A stretch of DNA of 18,439 nt, taken from Acholeplasmataceae bacterium. GTDB taxonomy: Bacteria > Bacillota > Negativicutes > Acidaminococcales > Acidaminococcaceae. Each line of letters begins with the position of its first letter. Position 1 is the stretch's first letter. The notes below the pieces were generated by a model. The model was not told the origin of the DNA. It saw only the letters and a list, made by a program, of their open reading frames with translations, and made no database searches. A program made the position numbers and the translations under genes. This document shows positions 15,483 through 18,439 of the stretch, in pieces. The stretch lies in contig JAAYIB010000068.1 in the NCBI GenBank assembly GCA_012744295.1, forward strand, positions 1 to 18,439, written 5' to 3'.

Positions 15483-16181
15483 GTGAAACTATACGCTATA
15501 GGAGACCTGCATTTATCAGGAACGCCACCAACAAAACCCATGACGGTTTTCGGGCGGCATTGGGACGAACACTGGCCGAAAATCAGGGAATCCTGGCAAG
15601 CCGCAGTCACTGCTGACGATACGGTCATCATCTGCGGTGATACTTCCTGGGCGATGCAGCTTGAGACGGCCGTCGCCGACCTTGACGAACTGGCGGCGCT
15701 GCCCGGCAACAAGATACTGCTGCGCGGTAACCACGATTATTGGTGGAGCACGATCAAGAAGATGAGGGAGGCGACGGGCGGCGCTTTTCATTTTCTGCAG
15801 AATAATTTTCATGCGGCCGGCGATGTCGCGATTTGCGGAACCCGTGGCTGGAACCTCCCCGGGAGTCCCTCTTTCCGGCAGGAAGACGAGGCCATCTACA
15901 AGCGGGAATGTTTGCGCTTTCGCGCCTCGCTCGAGCTTGCCCGGGCCGCAGGCTACAAAAAGATCGTCGCAGCACTGCATTATCCTCCGCTTTACTGTGC
16001 CGCCGACTCCTCCTGCTTCAGCGAGCTCTGCCGTGAGTACGGCGTTAAGTCCTGTGTTTTCGGTCATATCCACGGCGAAGACGTCCAAAATGCCTTTAGC
16101 GGCTTCAAGGACGGAACCGACTACCGCCTTGTATCGGCGGACGGCGTTGCCTTCGCCTTGCAGGAGATTGCTCTTTCATAA
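15483..16181 (+). CDS. Calcineurin-like metallophosphoesterase
   Basis: This cytosolic enzyme should hydrolyse phosphoester bonds with two metal ions; the substrate cannot be told from sequence. The 232-residue product shows every block of the fold: GDLHLS (7-12), GDTSW (52-56), RGNHDYWW (81-88), ALHYPP (164-169) and FGHIHG (193-198). The start is GTG at 15483, about 9 nt after AGAAGGAG, giving KLYAIGDLHL at the N-terminus. A TTG further upstream (15456) would place the start inside the leuS promoter. It is a single gene, divergent from leuS and convergent with the suf operon, and ends in a terminator. No clear promoter of its own was found; it must lie in or near the leuS leader region. Confidence 0.9.
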   Translation: MKLYAIGDLHLSGTPPTKPMTVFGRHWDEHWPKIRESWQAAVTADDTVIICGDTSWAMQLETAVADLDELAALPGNKILLRGNHDYWWSTIKKMREATGGAFHFLQNNFHAAGDVAICGTRGWNLPGSPSFRQEDEAIYKRECLRFRASLELARAAGYKKIVAALHYPPLYCAADSSCFSELCREYGVKSCVFGHIHGEDVQNAFSGFKDGTDYRLVSADGVAFALQEIALS

Positions 16182-16212
16182 AAAAACACCGCAAATTTCT
16201 TGCGGTGTTTTT
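16182..16212. terminator. Bidirectional terminator between the phosphoesterase gene and sufB
   Basis: The stem CACCGCAA/TTGCGGTG (16187-16194 and 16200-16207) has a 5-base loop and is flanked by A-run and T-run on its two sides. It serves both convergent genes. Confidence 0.88.
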
Positions 16213-16217
16213 AATCT

Positions 16218-17432
16218 TTACATGCCCTTGTTCAGAGTAAAGGCGTCAAGCGTTTCGTTTATTTTCCTGGCCAGGCTTTCCGGCAGGCCTTCAATATTGA
16301 TGTTCAAAAAGCCCCTGACGATGATTGCCGTAGCCTCTTCCTCGTTCAGTCCCCGTGCCATCAGGTATTCTATCTCTTCAGGAGCGATTCGGCCGACAGC
16401 CGCCTCGTGGCTGAGTTCGGCATTACCAGTGTGCGCGTCAAGTTCGGGGATCGCGTAAATCCTTCCCTTCTCGCCGAGCATCAGACCGTTGCATTCAAGA
16501 TGCGCCCTGACCCCTTCCGACATTCCTGCCAAAAGGCCGCGATTGATGATGGTGCCGCCCGTGGAAATAGCCCTGGTGATTACTTCAGCCTTGGTGCCGG
16601 GCACCTCCAGTATGGATTTGCCCCCAATATCCATGTGGGCTCCCTCGGGAGCTACCAGAATCGAGTTCAGCCTCGCTACCGCCCCCTTGCCCACAAGCCT
16701 GGTCGTGGGGTACATTTGCACGTCCTTAACCTTTTCCAGGCAGATGTAGTTGGAAGTAAACTGCGCGTCTTCACCAATGATGGTGACAGTACGTGGTCTT
16801 ACCGCAATATTTTCGCTCCAGCTGTGAATCATCGTGAAGGAAAGGCGTCCGCCCTTTTCCACATAAAACTCGCTGATGCCTATATGTATGCCGCTGTCTA
16901 CGCTCGGATCACTCGCGCAGCCCGAGATTATGTTTAGCTCGGCGCCTTCCTCGACAATTACAATATTATGGACCCGCTGCAGCTGGTCCTCATGGCCGAT
17001 ATAGACACAGGCCTGCAAAGGCGAACTGATCTTGTGGCCGGCGCGCACGCGGATAAAATAGCCCTGTTCCCTTTCGAGCGCCGTCTTCGCCGTATACTTG
17101 TCGGTGTCGGGAGCGACCGCCTTCCACCAATACTTTTCTACAAGTTCAGGATGCTTCCTGGCAGCTTCGGCCGTATTCATCAGTTCCAGGGGAGTTTCCT
17201 TTTCCACGGAAACCTGGATCGGATTGTTGTCCACCTGGATGAAACTGGCGCTGCGTCCCTCTCCGCTTAACTCGATGCCGACCTTTTCAAGCTTTTCCCT
17301 GCCGGCAGCGGACAATTGTTCGGTGCTTTTTATCAAAGCTACATCTGTGTCATTATAGGCGTTTAAGTCAATATCATCGCCATAGGCTGCTTTTTTTGCC
17401 AAGGCGGCTTTTAGATTCTTTTTATCTTCCAT
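16218..17432 (-). CDS. sufB: SufB/SufD family Fe-S cluster scaffold (SmsB-like)
   Basis: SufB-family proteins form the beta-helix scaffold on which Fe-S clusters are assembled with the ATPase SufC. The 404-residue product is shorter than classic SufB (about 470-490). The C-terminal half carries the family core: TRAISTGGTIINRGLL, then HLECNGLML, whose Cys aligns with the region of SufB's cluster cysteine, and PELDAHTGNAELSHEAAVGRI, where the Glu and His of the family motif are kept. The N-terminal part is diverged. Start ATG at 17432 follows GGAGG by 8 nt; an ATG at 17435 overlapping the sufC stop is the alternative. It is the second and last gene of a two-gene unit, pointing to the minimal SufBC-like (SMS) type rather than a full sufBCDSU operon. 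The sufB label is by homology; SmsB may be more exact. Confidence 0.88.
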   Translation of the reverse strand: MEDKKNLKAALAKKAAYGDDIDLNAYNDTDVALIKSTEQLSAAGREKLEKVGIELSGEGRSASFIQVDNNPIQVSVEKETPLELMNTAEAARKHPELVEKYWWKAVAPDTDKYTAKTALEREQGYFIRVRAGHKISSPLQACVYIGHEDQLQRVHNIVIVEEGAELNIISGCASDPSVDSGIHIGISEFYVEKGGRLSFTMIHSWSENIAVRPRTVTIIGEDAQFTSNYICLEKVKDVQMYPTTRLVGKGAVARLNSILVAPEGAHMDIGGKSILEVPGTKAEVITRAISTGGTIINRGLLAGMSEGVRAHLECNGLMLGEKGRIYAIPELDAHTGNAELSHEAAVGRIAPEEIEYLMARGLNEEEATAIIVRGFLNINIEGLPESLARKINETLDAFTLNKGM

Positions 17433-18232
17433 CATAAAGACCTCCCGCAGCCAAGATTGATACATTGCTCGTAACCCTTCTGCGTGATGCAGCTGAACAT
17501 CACGCCGGGATCGCCGCTGCAGGAAAGCGTACCGTTAAATATGATATGTGCTCTTGAAGCCGGCACGTATTTCAAGATGTGGCCAAGGTGGGTAATGATG
17601 AGACCGGAACGCTCACCTTCAGCCAACGGGTTGGCCTTGGCCGGAAAACTCGTTCCATAGTGCGGGCAGCGCCCCTTTGGACAGCCGCAGGTCTTTTCGC
17701 CCCCAAGAATGTAGCCGGCAGCGCGTCCTACAAGGGCAATGTTTTCGACGTCAACTCCCGATTCCGGCTCGTCCAGGAGCAGCAGGTCGGGTTTTTGCGC
17801 CATAAGCTGCAGCAGCTCGGAACGCTTGATTTCGCCCCCGGAAAAGCCTTCGTTGACGGAACGGTCAAGATGTTCCCTGAGGTCCATCCACTCAGCCATT
17901 TCTTCCGTTTCTTCAGGTGTCGCGCCGCAAATCTGCACCATTTGTCTCAAGCTGAGACCCCTGATAGTGGGCGGTCTTTGTATCATTACGCCGATACCCA
18001 GCTTTGCACGTTCGTGCATCGGCATTTCCGTCACGTCCGTGTCCTTGAAGAAAATCCTGCCCCGGGTAACCTTGTAACGGTCAAAACCCATTATCGTTCC
18101 GATAAGCGTGGATTTGCCCGTACCGTTGGGACCGTATAGAACATGCACCTCTCCTTTGGGAATATGCAGGTTGATATCGTGGAGAATTTCCTTGTCATTT
18201 ATCGCAATTGATAAATCTTCTATTCTAAGCAT
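17432..18232 (-). CDS. sufC: SufC family Fe-S assembly ATPase (SmsC-like)
   Basis: SufC is a cytosolic ABC-type ATPase that drives cluster assembly on SufB. The 266-residue product has Walker A GPNGTGKST (34-42), Q-loop Gln85 (MIQRPP), signature FSGGE (130-134), Walker B with LLLDEPESGVD (151-161), and H-switch His215 (ITHLGH). Between the D-loop and H-switch lies an insertion of about 30 residues (roughly 176-208) containing TCGCPKGRCPHYG, with Cys182, Cys184 and Cys189. The C-terminus has further cysteines (238, 248, 257, 262). ATG at 18232 gives the family N-terminus MLRIEDLSI; GAGGAGG lies about 11 nt upstream. The frame remains open upstream but has no better start. Its stop overlaps the start region of sufB. 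Confidence 0.92.
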   Translation of the reverse strand: MLRIEDLSIAINDKEILHDINLHIPKGEVHVLYGPNGTGKSTLIGTIMGFDRYKVTRGRIFFKDTDVTEMPMHERAKLGIGVMIQRPPTIRGLSLRQMVQICGATPEETEEMAEWMDLREHLDRSVNEGFSGGEIKRSELLQLMAQKPDLLLLDEPESGVDVENIALVGRAAGYILGGEKTCGCPKGRCPHYGTSFPAKANPLAEGERSGLIITHLGHILKYVPASRAHIIFNGTLSCSGDPGVMFSCITQKGYEQCINLGCGRSL

Positions 18233-18265
18233 TGAACACACTGCCTCCTCTCTCCTTATAAACCA

Positions 18266-18294
18266 AGTATACAATATCGGCAGAGAGTAGTCCA
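18266..18294 (-). promoter_or_regulatory. Predicted promoter of sufC-sufB
   Basis: On the minus strand TGGACT (18289-18294) is followed after 17 bp by TATACT (18266-18271). The leader would be about 25-30 nt before the sufC ATG. Confidence 0.5.
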
Positions 18295-18324
18295 TAAAAT
18301 TGTCCCCCGCCTTTTATTTTGTGC

Positions 18325-18353
18325 TGGAAATGCACGGGCCAATGTAGTATAAT
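18325..18353 (+). promoter_or_regulatory. Predicted promoter of the right-edge gene
   Basis: TGGAAA (18325-18330), a 17 bp spacer and a perfect TATAAT (18348-18353) lie upstream of the plus-strand gene that starts at 18398. Confidence 0.6.
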
Positions 18354-18367
18354 GTTCCATAACCCAT

Positions 18368-18380
18368 CCACCCGGGGTGG
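18368..18380. promoter_or_regulatory. GC-rich palindrome, possible CsoR-type operator
   Basis: CCACCC-G-GGGTGG is a perfect inverted repeat with a one-base centre, located just after the -10 and before the ribosome site of the right-edge gene. G/C-tract palindromes of this style are typical operators of CsoR/RcnR-family metal sensors, which are often autoregulated. The assignment is inference. Confidence 0.45.
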
Positions 18381-18397
18381 GCAGAGGAGGTTCCGAC

Positions 18398-18439
18398 ATG
18401 CTTGATAATGAAGCTGAAAAAGCCATACTTACGAGACTG
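18398..18439 (+). CDS. Start of an unidentified gene, possibly CsoR/RcnR family repressor (partial)
   Basis: ATG at 18398 follows AGAGGAGG with 7 nt spacing, and 14 codons run in frame to the window end: MLDNEAEKAILTRL. The charged N-terminus followed by a helix ending in (I/L)xxRL resembles the opening of CsoR/DUF156 proteins, where RLRRIEGQVRG usually follows. A promoter and a GC-rich palindrome in front fit an autoregulated metal sensor. With only 14 residues the family is a guess; that a gene starts here is well supported. Confidence 0.5.
   Translation, partial: MLDNEAEKAILTRL

Noticed and set aside
15516..16088. 190-codon minus-strand open frame opposite the phosphoesterase gene
   Set aside because: The plus-strand frame carries all metallophosphoesterase motifs; the antisense frame has none and no ribosome site.

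Overview
This is an 18.4 kb stretch of ordinary chromosome from a low-to-mid GC Gram-positive-lineage bacterium (Bacillota/Firmicutes; Negativicutes or a clostridial class are possible, but I cannot fix the class). The evidence is the gene order lepA-hemW-hrcA-grpE-dnaK-dnaJ, a CIRCE/HrcA heat-shock operator, a leuS T-box leader, comEA-comEC next to holA, strong AGGAGG ribosome sites, frequent GTG/TTG starts, and a DnaK without the N-terminal insertion usual in proteobacteria. No IS element, prophage, CRISPR array, tRNA or rRNA is visible.

Layout. Positions 1-3968 (minus strand) hold the heat-shock operon hrcA-grpE-dnaK-dnaJ (dnaJ is cut by the window edge) behind a sigma-A-type promoter and a perfect CIRCE. 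Upstream on the same strand, 4023-6961, is lepA-hemW. From 6962 to 7178 there is a divergent control region for lepA (minus) and rpsT (plus) with a large inverted repeat between the two promoters. rpsT (7179-7442) is followed by two hairpin terminators, the second apparently bidirectional. On the minus strand, 7528-7938 is a four-cysteine C_GCAxxG_C_C family protein with its own promoter. Positions 8001-12474 are a compact minus-strand run comEA-comEC-holA-DUF523, reading right to left. leuS (12668-15157, minus) ends in a strong terminator and begins after a complete T-box leader with a consensus promoter. A plus-strand calcineurin-like phosphoesterase (15483-16181) ends in a terminator shared with the convergent two-gene iron-sulfur assembly operon sufC-sufB (18232-16218). 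Divergent from sufC, at the window's right edge, is the first 14 codons of a gene with a sigma-A promoter and a GC-rich palindrome, suggestive of a CsoR-type metal-responsive repressor.

How the genes work together. The window combines protein quality control (HrcA, GrpE, DnaK, DnaJ), translation (LepA, S20, LeuRS), DNA uptake (ComEA, ComEC), replication (HolA), and cofactor or metal handling (HemW, SufBC and two cysteine-rich redox-type small proteins).

The points most worth a second look are the minimal SufBC-type (SMS-like) operon, whose SufC ATPase carries a cysteine-rich insertion just before the H-switch; the inverted repeat between lepA and rpsT; an unexplained terminator-like hairpin in the comEA leader; and the putative metal-sensor operator beside the Fe-S operon. 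Nothing here by itself is clear evidence of a wholly new biological system.
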